From assembly GCA_009377695.1 (NCBI GenBank), contig WHTP01000042.1:1-41868 (forward strand): a stretch of 41,868 nucleotides of DNA, read 5' to 3'. The notes below the pieces were generated by a model, which was given only the letters and a program-made list of their open reading frames with translations, made no database searches and was not told the origin of the DNA. Origin of the DNA: Hyphomicrobiales bacterium (GTDB lineage Bacteria; Pseudomonadota; Alphaproteobacteria; Rhizobiales; Xanthobacteraceae). The position numbers and the translations under genes were made by a program. Position 1 is the stretch's first letter. Each line of letters opens with the position of its first letter. Positions 15,821 through 22,966 of this stretch are shown one piece after another.

Positions 15821-16148
15821 CGAGTGTGGCGGTTCAGAAGTTCGCCATACTTTGCGGCTGGCTCGCGAGCGAACTTCTGAACCAAAGCCACACTCGCAAC
15901 GTATTAAGTCCTAGTGTCCCGATTCCGAAGTTCGTACCATTTCGCGGCGGCCTCTTATACGAACTTCGGAATCGAAGGACACTAGCAACTCATTGAATCT
16001 AGTGTGGCTTTGGTTCAGAAGTCCGCATGTCGGGCTCGCCGCGAGAATGATGCGGACTTCTGAACCGCCACACTAGTGTCCCTTTGAATCCGAAGTTCGC
16101 TGACGAATGTGCCGCAAAATTGAGCGAACTTCGGATTCGGGACACTAG
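15821..16148. repeat. twin-hairpin cluster, copy 4 (four hairpins: A', B, A, B')
   Basis: Four consecutive hairpins between the glycosyltransferase and repressor genes. A' 15821-15896 is bounded by CGAG/CTCG instead of CTAG and has AGTTCGC/GCGAACT in place of AGTCCGC/GCGGACT, both compensated. Spacer 15897-15910. B 15911-15985 (like copy 2). Spacer 15986-15998 (CAACTCATTGAAT). A 15999-16076. B' 16073-16148 shares its first CTAG with the end of A and reads GAATCCGAAGTTCGCT against AGCGAACTTCGGATTC, again compensated. Each has a 2-3 nt one-sided bulge near the base. Confidence 0.9.
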
Positions 16149-16152
16149 CGCC

Positions 16153-16782
16153 TTATTGGCTCGCCCACATCACGCGCGCAATCCATTCGACGTCGCGCAC
16201 CGGCAGACTGCGGTCGCCGTGATCGGAATTGACCGAGCGCAGTTCGACGGTCTTGGTGGTGCGGCGCTTGAGCTCCTTCACCATCACCTCGCCATCGCGG
16301 GTCTTCACCACCACGCGGTCGCCGCGGCGGATCGAGGCGGCCGGCGAGATCATGATGATTGTGCCGTCGCGATAAGCCGGCTCCATCGAATTGCCGGAGA
16401 TTTCGAGGGCGTAGGCATGCTCGTCGTTGATCGCCGGGAACGGGATCTCATCCCAGCCCTTGCCGACCGGAAAGCCGCCATCGTCGAAATAGCCGCCGGC
16501 GCCCGCCTCGGCGAAGCCGATCAGCGGCACCGCCTTGGCCGGCGGCCGTGCATTCTCATCGATCAGTTGGACGAAGGCCTCGACAGTGCAGCCGGTGGCG
16601 GCCAGGGACTTGGCGACCGACTCGGTCGAGGGCCAGCGCGGGCGGCCGTCAGGTGTGATCCGCTTGGACTTGTTGAAGGTGGTGGGGTCGAGGCCGGCTT
16701 TCTTGGCGAGACCAGATGCCGAAAGGCCCGCGCGGGCGGCCAGGCGATCGAGGGCGCCCCAGATCTGCGCGTGAGTCAGCAT
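16153..16782 (-). CDS. S24-family (CI/LexA-like) transcriptional repressor
   Basis: A 209-residue protein with an N-terminal helix-turn-helix region (about 1-60) and a C-terminal S24 peptidase domain. The Ser-Lys dyad is visible as Ser132 (GNSMEP) and Lys169 (VMVKE). An Ala93-Gly94 bond (AEAGAGG) lies where LexA/CI proteins self-cleave. I chose ATG 16782, ten bases after GGAGG on the minus strand; ATG 16803 would add seven residues. It is a lone gene with no phage genes around it, so it looks like a resident stress-responsive regulator rather than a prophage repressor. A dyad overlapping its promoter suggests autoregulation. It is not the cell's LexA by sequence: the HTH differs. Confidence 0.85.
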   Translation of the reverse strand: MLTHAQIWGALDRLAARAGLSASGLAKKAGLDPTTFNKSKRITPDGRPRWPSTESVAKSLAATGCTVEAFVQLIDENARPPAKAVPLIGFAEAGAGGYFDDGGFPVGKGWDEIPFPAINDEHAYALEISGNSMEPAYRDGTIIMISPAASIRRGDRVVVKTRDGEVMVKELKRRTTKTVELRSVNSDHGDRSLPVRDVEWIARVMWASQ

Positions 16783-16814
16783 CTCAGAAGCACCTCCAAC
16801 CATTGATCGCGCAT

Positions 16815-16864
16815 TGGATCGCGGATTTTGATCCAGGTTATAGGAATTATGGCCGTAAGCTCAA
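16815..16864 (-). promoter_or_regulatory. sigma70-type promoter and operator of the S24 repressor gene
   Basis: On the minus strand, TTGAGC (16864-16859) and TATAAC (16842-16837) are 16 bases apart, a good -35/-10 pair. Just downstream, at the expected transcription start, lies the dyad TGGATC-N9-GATCCA (16815-16835), placed to block initiation. The start codon is about 33 bp further on. A second small palindrome, ACTTATAAGT, is at 16877-16886. Prediction only. Confidence 0.45.
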
Positions 16865-17013
16865 GCAGTTCCAGCAACTTATAAGTGCGGATTTGATCCC
16901 TGAAAAGCCCTGCGAGCAGGCTCGTGCTGCTTGAGGTGAGGCTGCGGCTCGGGCTTTACTGGGGCCGCGCCATGGGGCGATGAGGCTGGGGGCGCGATCG
17001 GGGTTGGGGGCGG

Positions 17014-17361
17014 GTGGCGCAGGTCATATACAAGATTTGCCGCGCAGGCGAATGGCGCGAGGCCGAGCAGGCGGGTGCGTTCCGCGGCGCGGCCATCGAC
17101 CTCACCGACGGCTATATCCATTTCTCGACCGGCGAGCAGGTGGCAGAAACGGCCGCCCGCCATTTCGCCGGGATGGGCGATCTTGTGCTGGTCGCGGTAG
17201 CCGCGGCGGCGCTCGGGCCGGCGCTGAAATGGGAACCGTCGCGCGGCGGCGCGCTGTTCCCGCATCTCTATGGCGTGCTGACGCCGGACGCCGTCCTGTG
17301 GGTAAGACCGCTGCCGCTCGGACGCGATGGCCGGCACATGTTTCCGGAGCTTGATCGGTGA
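17014..17361 (+). CDS. DUF952 family protein
   Basis: A 115-residue DUF952 protein. Visible hallmarks are the N-terminal YKICRAGEW segment, the DGYIHFST motif at about residues 33-40 and the HLYGVL segment near 84-89. The family is small, cytoplasmic and of unknown biochemical role. Start is GTG 17014; the stop overlaps the pyrD start by four bases (GTGA at 17358-17361), so the two genes are coupled, a pairing often seen in alphaproteobacteria. Nothing in the sequence explains its link to pyrimidine synthesis. The 231 bp before it (16783-17013) hold only the divergent repressor promoter and a G-rich stretch. Confidence 0.85.
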   Translation: MAQVIYKICRAGEWREAEQAGAFRGAAIDLTDGYIHFSTGEQVAETAARHFAGMGDLVLVAVAAAALGPALKWEPSRGGALFPHLYGVLTPDAVLWVRPLPLGRDGRHMFPELDR

Positions 17362-18452
17362 TCGGACTATTCGAAGCGCTGTCGCGGCCGTTGTTGCGGC
17401 AGCTCGATGCCGAGGATGCGCACGGCCTCGCGATCCTGGGGCTGCGCTTCGCGCCGATCTTGCCGCGGGCGCGTGACGACGCGAGCCTTGCGGTGCGCGC
17501 CTTCGGGCTCAATTTCCCCAACCCGGTCGGAATGGCCGCGGGTTTCGACAAGCACGGCGAGGTGCCGGATGCGCTGTTGCGGCTCGGTTTCGGCTTCGTC
17601 GAGGTCGGCACCGTGACGCCGTTGCCGCAGCCAGGCAATCCGCGCCCGCGCCTGTTCCGCTTGCCGCCCGACGAGGGCGTCATCAATCGTCTCGGCTTCA
17701 ACAGCGAGGGTGCGAAGGCGGTGTTGCGCCGGCTTGCCGCGCGCGCCGATCGTGGCGGCATTATCGGCGTCAATGTCGGCGCCAACAAGGACTCCGCCGA
17801 CCGCATCGACGACTATGTGCGTCAGATCGAGATGTTCGCACCGGTCGCGAGCTATTTCACCTGCAATATTTCATCGCCGAACACGCCCGGCCTGCGCGAT
17901 CTCCAGCAGGGCAGCGTGTTCGACGAACTCACCGCGCGCGTGGTCGAGGCGCGCGAGCGCGTAAGCTTGAAGGCGGGTGCGACGCCGGTGCTGATCAAGA
18001 TCGCGCCGGACCTGACGCTCAACCAGCTCGACGAGGTGGTCGCGATCGCGCGACGCCGCAAGGTTGACGGCATGATCGTCGGCAATACGACGGTGCTGCG
18101 TCCGGGCTGGCTGAAAGACCAGGAGACCGCGAAAGAGACGGGCGGCTTGTCGGGCCGGCCGCTGTTCGCGCTCTCGACCCGTATGCTGGCGGAGACCTAT
18201 GTGCGCGTCGAAAGCGCGTTTCCGCTGATCGGCACCGGCGGCATCGAGTCCGGCGAGACAGCGCTCGCCAAGATCAGGGCCGGAGCCTGCCTGGTGCAGG
18301 TCTACTCATCGCTGGTGTTCCACGGACTCGCGATGATCGGCGAGATCAAGAGCTTCCTCGCCGACGAAATGCGTCGCGTCGGCCACGCCGGTCTTGACGA
18401 TCTCGTCGGCGCGGACGCCGCTGCGATGACGGCGGAGGAGTGGCCGGAGTAG
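17358..18452 (+). CDS. pyrD: dihydroorotate dehydrogenase (quinone), class 2
   Basis: A 364-residue class 2 dihydroorotate dehydrogenase, the membrane-associated flavoenzyme that oxidises dihydroorotate to orotate with quinone in pyrimidine synthesis. Visible are the N-terminal helical membrane-contact region (1-40), NPVGMAAGFDK at 55-65, GVNVGANKDS at 137-146 and the class 2 active-site loop NISSPNTPGLR at 170-180, with Ser172/Ser173 where the catalytic serine is expected. The FMN phosphate-binding GTGGI is near residues 293-297. It starts at GTG 17358 inside the DUF952 stop. Length is normal. Confidence 0.95.
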   Translation: MIGLFEALSRPLLRQLDAEDAHGLAILGLRFAPILPRARDDASLAVRAFGLNFPNPVGMAAGFDKHGEVPDALLRLGFGFVEVGTVTPLPQPGNPRPRLFRLPPDEGVINRLGFNSEGAKAVLRRLAARADRGGIIGVNVGANKDSADRIDDYVRQIEMFAPVASYFTCNISSPNTPGLRDLQQGSVFDELTARVVEARERVSLKAGATPVLIKIAPDLTLNQLDEVVAIARRRKVDGMIVGNTTVLRPGWLKDQETAKETGGLSGRPLFALSTRMLAETYVRVESAFPLIGTGGIESGETALAKIRAGACLVQVYSSLVFHGLAMIGEIKSFLADEMRRVGHAGLDDLVGADAAAMTAEEWPE

Positions 18453-18490
18453 CGCTGACTGATCGCTCTTGAGGTACGGACAATCTCGCT

Positions 18491-18575
18491 CCGTCATCCT
18501 GAGGTGCTCGGCGCCATAGCGTGTCGAACAGGAGCGTGAAAGCGCCTATGGCGCCTCGCACCTCAGGGTGACGGG
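18491..18575. repeat. dispersed palindrome (CCGTCATCCTGAGGTGC type)
   Basis: An 85-bp inverted repeat downstream of pyrD: CCGTCATCCTGAGGTGC pairs with GCACCTCAGGGTGACGG, and the inner GGCGCCATAG pairs with CTATGGCGCC. It lies between convergent genes (pyrD and the minus-strand small membrane protein), where a strong hairpin could end or protect transcripts from both sides. It resembles but is not identical to the repeat at 6511-6602. Confidence 0.85.
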
Positions 18576-18599
18576 TAAAAGATGCCGGTGTTGGGCAAG

Positions 18600-18875
18600 C
18601 TACCGTCCCTGCGGCGCGCGGAAGAGCCGCATGATCAGCCAGATCGGGATCACGATGACGGCGCCGAGCAGGAAGTAGCGCCACAGCCACACAATGGCGT
18701 CGAAACCCATGTCCCAAATGTACCGGATGAGGTCTTCGATGCTGCGCAGGATGTTGAGCGGGTCGAGACCGAGGACGCGCAAGACCACGCCGACCAGAAC
18801 GCACAGGAGGATCAACCGGAAGACCACCATCAGCGGCGGCCCGCCAAAGAAACGGGTTGCAGCGTTACCGGTCAT
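18600..18875 (-). CDS. small membrane protein, DUF6460-like
   Basis: A 91-residue protein with two hydrophobic segments (about residues 14-33 and 61-78), ending in IPIWLIMRLFRAP. The layout matches small Rhizobiales proteins annotated as DUF6460. I chose the ATG at 18875, preceded six bases upstream by GGAG on the minus strand; an ATG at 18905 would add ten residues without a clear ribosome-binding site. It lies 61 bp after the ligase stop on the same strand and may be the last gene of that operon. Function unknown. Confidence 0.65.
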   Translation of the reverse strand: MTGNAATRFFGGPPLMVVFRLILLCVLVGVVLRVLGLDPLNILRSIEDLIRYIWDMGFDAIVWLWRYFLLGAVIVIPIWLIMRLFRAPQGR

Positions 18876-18936
18876 TGGTTTCTCCGTCGGTGCGGGCAGC
18901 GTCATGACGAACCTGTGCTGGCTAACATGTCTTGGC

Positions 18937-20814
18937 TCACCTGTCGTGGTCGCCTGCGGCGCTGTCTATCACGTCCGCCGCCGCTGAAGGAGTGCGCCTG
19001 TCGAGCAGCGCTTCCAGCGTCTCCAGCCGGTCGGCCTCGCCCGGCGGCTTGTCCCAGCGCAACCGACTGATGCGAGGAAAGCGCATGGCGATGCCGGATT
19101 TGTGGCGGGTGGAACGCTGCAGGCCTTCGAAGGCGACTTCGAGCACGAGCCCCTGGTTGCGCTCGTGCACGACCTCGCGCACCGGCCCGAACCGCTCGAT
19201 GGTGTTGCGGCGCACGAAGCGGTCGATCTCGAGCAGCTCCTCGTCAGTGAATCCAAAATAGGCCTTGCCCACCGGAACCAGCACATCCTCGCCGTCATTC
19301 GCGATCCAGACCCCGAAGGTATAGTCCGAGTAGAACGACGAGCGCTTGCCGCTGCCGCGCTGGGCGTACATCAGTACGGCATCGACGGTGAAGGGATCGC
19401 GCTTCCACTTCCACCACTGGCCTTTCGGTCGTCCCGGGACATAGCGGGAGTCGCGGCGCTTCAGCATCACGCCTTCGACCGCCTCGGCGGCATCGCCCGC
19501 GCCCGCCGAGGCCGGATCGGCGCGCGCGGCGGTGAGTTCGTCCCAGGTGGTGAACGGGATCAGGGGTGAGATGTCGATGCGCGGCTCGTCGAGGCGCTTG
19601 ATGAAGGTCTCGAGCCGTGCACGACGCTCGGCGAACGGCTTTTCGCGCAGGTCGTCAGCGCCCTCGACCAGCAGATCGTAGGCGCGCAAGTGCGCGGGAA
19701 ACTCGGCGGTGAGCTTCGGCGTGACGGATTTGCGGTTGAGCCGCTGTTGCAGCACGTTGAAAGTCTGCACGCGGCCGTCGCGCAGGATCAGAAGCTCGCC
19801 GTCGATCGAGCCCTCGAAACGTAACGCATCGAGGAGGTCCGGAAAACTCTTGGAGATATCCTCGCCGGTGCGCGAATAGAGCCGGCACTGCCGGGTGTCA
19901 TTGTGCACGCCGGCCGACGCTTGGACGCGGATGCCGTCCCACTTCCATTCGGCCAGGTAATCGGCGGGGTCGAGCGCAGTGAAGTCGGTCTCCTCGATCG
20001 CGTGCGCGAGCATCGCCGGCCGGAACGGCGCGGGATCGCTGCTCGACGGTTTGTCGGCGCGCCCTTCAAGCCAGGCGAACAGCTCGGTGTAGGGCGGCGC
20101 GAGACCGGGCCAGAGCAGCTCGATCTCCTGCACGTCCTTGTCGCCAAGCGCGGCCGCCGCGGTCTTCGCAAGCCGCGCCGATACGCCGACGCGCAGCGCG
20201 CCGGTGAGAAGCTTGAGCAGCGCCCAGCGCCCGGTCTCGTCAAGCGCATCGAGCCAGCGCGCGAGCTGGGCGGGGAGCTGCGATTTTCCCAATGTGGAGA
20301 TTGTTGCGACCACGTCGGAAAGAGTGGGAGCGCTTGTATCGTGCTCCGTATTTGCCGAGCGCTCGGTGCGCCCCCCTCCACCCATTCGCGTAGCGAATGG
20401 CGGGGAGGGGTCGGGGGCGGGGGGTAGGGCTCTATTCTCAGAAGCACCCCCCATCCCCAACCCCTCCCCGCCGCTCGCAAGGGCTCGCGGGGGGAGGGGA
20501 GCCGACCGAATGCGCGGAGAGAGCCTTGCAGGATCATCCTGCGGTGCCGGCCACATCAACGCGATGGTCTCCGACGTGTCGCCAACATAGTCGCGCGATA
20601 GACTAAACAGCACCGGATCGACCCGCTCGGTGATCAGCGTGCGCAGCACATTCGGCTTGGCGTATTGGAACGACAGCGCGCCGGTGAGCGCGGCGAGCGC
20701 ATAGCCACGGTCCGGATCTGGCGTGTGGCGGAAATAATCCGTCATCAGCCGCAGCTTGTTGTTGCGGCCGGGCTCGTAGGACAGGCGGTCGAGCAGTTCG
20801 GCGAAGCGCTTCAT
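18937..20814 (-). CDS. ATP-dependent DNA ligase (ligase-associated repair set)
   Basis: A 625-residue ATP-dependent DNA ligase of the bacterial type found with a dedicated exonuclease, DEXH helicase and phosphoesterase (TIGR04120 group). The N-terminal DNA-binding domain is split by an in-frame insert at about residues 98-155. The adenylation motif EWKWDG gives Lys291 as the nucleotide-bound lysine. Motif IV (EGVMLKRRDSRY) and motif V (KGQWWKWKRD) and the OB-fold domain follow. It joins nicks or breaks during DNA damage repair, separately from NAD-dependent LigA. The start overlaps the exonuclease stop (ATGA, 20811-20814). Without the insert it would be near 565 residues, close to the family's usual size. 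Confidence 0.92.
   Translation of the reverse strand: MKRFAELLDRLSYEPGRNNKLRLMTDYFRHTPDPDRGYALAALTGALSFQYAKPNVLRTLITERVDPVLFSLSRDYVGDTSETIALMWPAPQDDPARLSPRIRSAPLPPRALASGGEGLGMGGASENRALPPAPDPSPPFATRMGGGGRTERSANTEHDTSAPTLSDVVATISTLGKSQLPAQLARWLDALDETGRWALLKLLTGALRVGVSARLAKTAAAALGDKDVQEIELLWPGLAPPYTELFAWLEGRADKPSSSDPAPFRPAMLAHAIEETDFTALDPADYLAEWKWDGIRVQASAGVHNDTRQCRLYSRTGEDISKSFPDLLDALRFEGSIDGELLILRDGRVQTFNVLQQRLNRKSVTPKLTAEFPAHLRAYDLLVEGADDLREKPFAERRARLETFIKRLDEPRIDISPLIPFTTWDELTAARADPASAGAGDAAEAVEGVMLKRRDSRYVPGRPKGQWWKWKRDPFTVDAVLMYAQRGSGKRSSFYSDYTFGVWIANDGEDVLVPVGKAYFGFTDEELLEIDRFVRRNTIERFGPVREVVHERNQGLVLEVAFEGLQRSTRHKSGIAMRFPRISRLRWDKPPGEADRLETLEALLDRRTPSAAADVIDSAAGDHDR
20361..20507 (-). repeat. 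protein-coding palindromic element inside the ligase gene
   Basis: A 147-bp element containing CCATTCGC/GCGAATGG and CCGC/GCGG hairpins within C-rich and G-rich arms. On the coding strand it ends in GCGCACCGAGC, as does the copy in the helicase gene. It is translated in frame, giving a Gly/Pro-rich peptide with SGGEGL, GMGG, PDPSPPF and RMGGG segments (about residues 104-152 of the ligase). Relatives of this repeat are usually intergenic in alphaproteobacteria (general knowledge). Confidence 0.88.
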
Positions 20815-21869
20815 GGCGTCTCGCCGGTCTTCTCGCCGATCTTGCCGTCGGTGACGCCATCAGTCTCGTCCTCGTCGCCGTATCCGACGATGTCGAGCGG
20901 CCGTGCCTTGAGGCCTTGCTCCGTGCACCAGTGCACCAGCGCGTCCTCCTGGCCGTGCGTCACCCAGATCTCGGGCGCACCCGTTGCGGCGATGGTGGCG
21001 GTGAGGCCGTTCCAGTCGGCATGGTCGGAGATCACCAGCGGGAGTTCGACGCCACGCTGGCGTGCCCGCGCTCGCACCCGCATCCAGCCTGACGCGAACG
21101 ACGACACCGGGTCAGGGAAGCGCCGCGACCAGACCTCTTGCAGCGCCGACGGCGGACAGATCGCGATGGCGCCGGCAAGCTCCGCCTTGCTGGCGCCGCG
21201 CACCGCGCGCAGTTCGCCAAGCGCGACGCCACGGCGCTCGTAATAGCGCGTGATCGTCTCCATTGCGCCGTGCAGATAGATCGGCTTGTCGTAGCCGGCC
21301 TTGCGGATCAGCGCGATCACACGCTGGGCTTTTCCGAGCGAATAGGCGCCAACGAGATGGGCGCGCTCGGGGAACAGCGCCACCGAGTGCAGGAGCTTGC
21401 CGACCTCGCCATCGGGATCACCGTGGCGGAATACGGGGAGGCCAAACGTGGCTTCGGTGATGAACACGTCGCATTGAACGAGTTCGAACGGCGCGCAAGT
21501 CGGATCGGCGACCTCCTTGTAGTCGCCGGCCGCGACGATGCGCAGGCCGTCAGCCTCGACCGCGATCTGCGCCGAGCCGAGCACGTGCCCGGCCGGATGG
21601 AAGGTCACGCGCGCGCCGTCGCCGAGCGAGACCGCCTCGCCATAGCTCACGGCCTGCACCGTGCCGGCGAAATTATCGCCGTAGCGCAGCCGCATCAGGT
21701 CGAGCGTTTCCTGCGTGGCCATCACCGCGCCGTGGCCGGCCCGCGCATGGTCGGAGTGGCCATGGGTGATCAGTGCCTTCGCCACCGGCCGCGTCGGGTC
21801 GATGTAGAAGCCCCCGCGCTTGCAGCACACGCCGGCCGGCGTTGGCACCAGGATGTCTTCGGGACGCAT
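20811..21869 (-). CDS. ligase-associated MBL-fold exonuclease
   Basis: A 352-residue metallo-beta-lactamase/beta-CASP nuclease of the ligase-associated DNA damage response exonuclease group (TIGR04122). The metal site HGHSDH is at residues 36-41. Further MBL motifs are a HPAGH segment, GDYK and a late SDHADW. Eukaryotic relatives (SNM1/Apollo, CPSF73) cut DNA or RNA; here 5'-end processing before ligation is the likely role. I chose ATG 21869 (MRPEDIL). The frame continues to 22004, but those 45 codons are the palindromic repeat. The stop overlaps the ligase start by four bases. Confidence 0.9.
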   Translation of the reverse strand: MRPEDILVPTPAGVCCKRGGFYIDPTRPVAKALITHGHSDHARAGHGAVMATQETLDLMRLRYGDNFAGTVQAVSYGEAVSLGDGARVTFHPAGHVLGSAQIAVEADGLRIVAAGDYKEVADPTCAPFELVQCDVFITEATFGLPVFRHGDPDGEVGKLLHSVALFPERAHLVGAYSLGKAQRVIALIRKAGYDKPIYLHGAMETITRYYERRGVALGELRAVRGASKAELAGAIAICPPSALQEVWSRRFPDPVSSFASGWMRVRARARQRGVELPLVISDHADWNGLTATIAATGAPEIWVTHGQEDALVHWCTEQGLKARPLDIVGYGDEDETDGVTDGKIGEKTGETP

Positions 21870-21881
21870 GGGCACTAGATA

Positions 21882-22002
21882 GTCATTCCGGGGCGCGCGC
21901 AAAGCTCGCGAGCCCGGAAACCGTAATCCCGGTCTCTCGATAAAATGTACGGCAGGGGATATGGACTCCGGGCTCCGGCCTTTCGGCCGGCCGCGGAATG
22001 AC
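21882..22002. repeat. dispersed palindrome filling the divergent repair promoter
   Basis: A 121-bp inverted repeat: GTCATTCCGGGGC...GAGCCCGGAAACC on the left and GGACTCCGGGCTCC...CGGAATGAC on the right, each arm with its own small hairpin. From general knowledge, near relatives occur in many Rhizobiales intergenic regions. Here it takes up almost the whole 140 bp between the exonuclease start (21869, minus) and the methyltransferase start (22010, plus). Its right end even provides an alternative ATG at 21998. The only other bases are 12-13 bp on the exonuclease side and seven on the other. Confidence 0.88.
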
Positions 22003-22009
22003 AAACAAG

Positions 22010-22966
22010 ATGCAACTCTTCAATTCCTCTGGCGATCTCATTGCCGACCGGCGGTTCGAATTCGCCAAGGACCTCGAAAAGCGCGGCGATCTTGCGGGCG
22101 CGGCCGATCTCTACGCGCAGGCGGTCGAGGTCGCGCCCGGTTTCGCGTCGGCCTGGTTCGCGTTGGGGGAGGTGCGGGTACGGCTCGGCGACAACCGCGC
22201 CGCAGTCGAGGCCTTTCGGCAGGCGCGCGCCGCCGATCCGGAGGACCGACACGGCGCGACGGTGCAACTCGCCCGATTGACCGGCGAAGCCACGCCAATG
22301 CCGGCGGGCTATGTGCGCGCGCTGTTCGACCAATATGCCAAGCACTACGATCTGTCGCTGGTGGAAGGGCTCGATTATCGCGGGCCACAGCTTCTGTTCG
22401 ATGCCGTGATGAACGCATGCGAGGCGCTCAACCGCCACCCGTTTTTCGGCCGCGCGCTCGATTTCGGCTGCGGCACCGGACTCGCAGCCGCGGTGCTCGC
22501 GCCGCACATCAATTCACTGGTCGGTATCGATCTCTCCGCTGTGATGATCGAGCAGGCGCGCCGCACCGGCTACTACAATCATCTCCACGTGTCCGACGTG
22601 CTCGAATTCCTCAAGCGCGAAGGCGATCGCTGCACCGATCTCGTGATCGCCGCGGACTCGCTGCCCTATTGCTCCGACCTCCGGCCGCTGTTCGGTGCAA
22701 TCGCACGCGTGCTCGACGATGGCGGTCTCTTTGCGTTCACCCCTGAAACCCATGAGGGCATCGGCGTGATCCTGCGCGAGACCATGCGTTACGCCCATGG
22801 CCAGGATCACATCAGGAGCACGCTGGCAGAGGCCGGTCTCGCCTGCATCATCCTCATCACCGCCGCATCGCGTCGGGAGAAGAGCATCCCGGTGCCGGGG
22901 CTGGTCGTGGTGGCGGTGAAACCGGCCTCGACGGTGCCGCCTTCGGCGACTACCTCTAGCGGGTGA
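22010..22966 (+). CDS. TPR-containing class I SAM-dependent methyltransferase
   Basis: A protein of 318 residues. The N-terminal part (about 12-90) has two TPR-like helical repeats (GDLAGAADLYAQAVEVAP and GDNRAAVEAFRQARAADP). A Rossmann methyltransferase domain follows, with motif I LDFGCGTG (Asp151 onward) and the acidic residue of VGIDLS after the second strand. The substrate (protein, small molecule or nucleic acid) is not evident. Start is ATG 22010; ATG 21998 lies in the repeat. Neither has a good ribosome-binding site. The stop overlaps the helicase start (GTGA, 22963-22966), so it is coupled to the repair helicase. It is not one of the four usual members of the module. Confidence 0.85.
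   Translation: MQLFNSSGDLIADRRFEFAKDLEKRGDLAGAADLYAQAVEVAPGFASAWFALGEVRVRLGDNRAAVEAFRQARAADPEDRHGATVQLARLTGEATPMPAGYVRALFDQYAKHYDLSLVEGLDYRGPQLLFDAVMNACEALNRHPFFGRALDFGCGTGLAAAVLAPHINSLVGIDLSAVMIEQARRTGYYNHLHVSDVLEFLKREGDRCTDLVIAADSLPYCSDLRPLFGAIARVLDDGGLFAFTPETHEGIGVILRETMRYAHGQDHIRSTLAEAGLACIILITAASRREKSIPVPGLVVVAVKPASTVPPSATTSSG

Noticed and set aside
15821-16148. CRISPR array
   Set aside because: The repeats are self-complementary hairpins with alternating types and spacers of about 13 bp that are themselves similar; no cas genes.
20361-20507. Frameshift or assembly error in the ligase
   Set aside because: The frame is open through the insert and all ligase motifs on both sides are in the same frame; a matching in-frame insert is present in the helicase.
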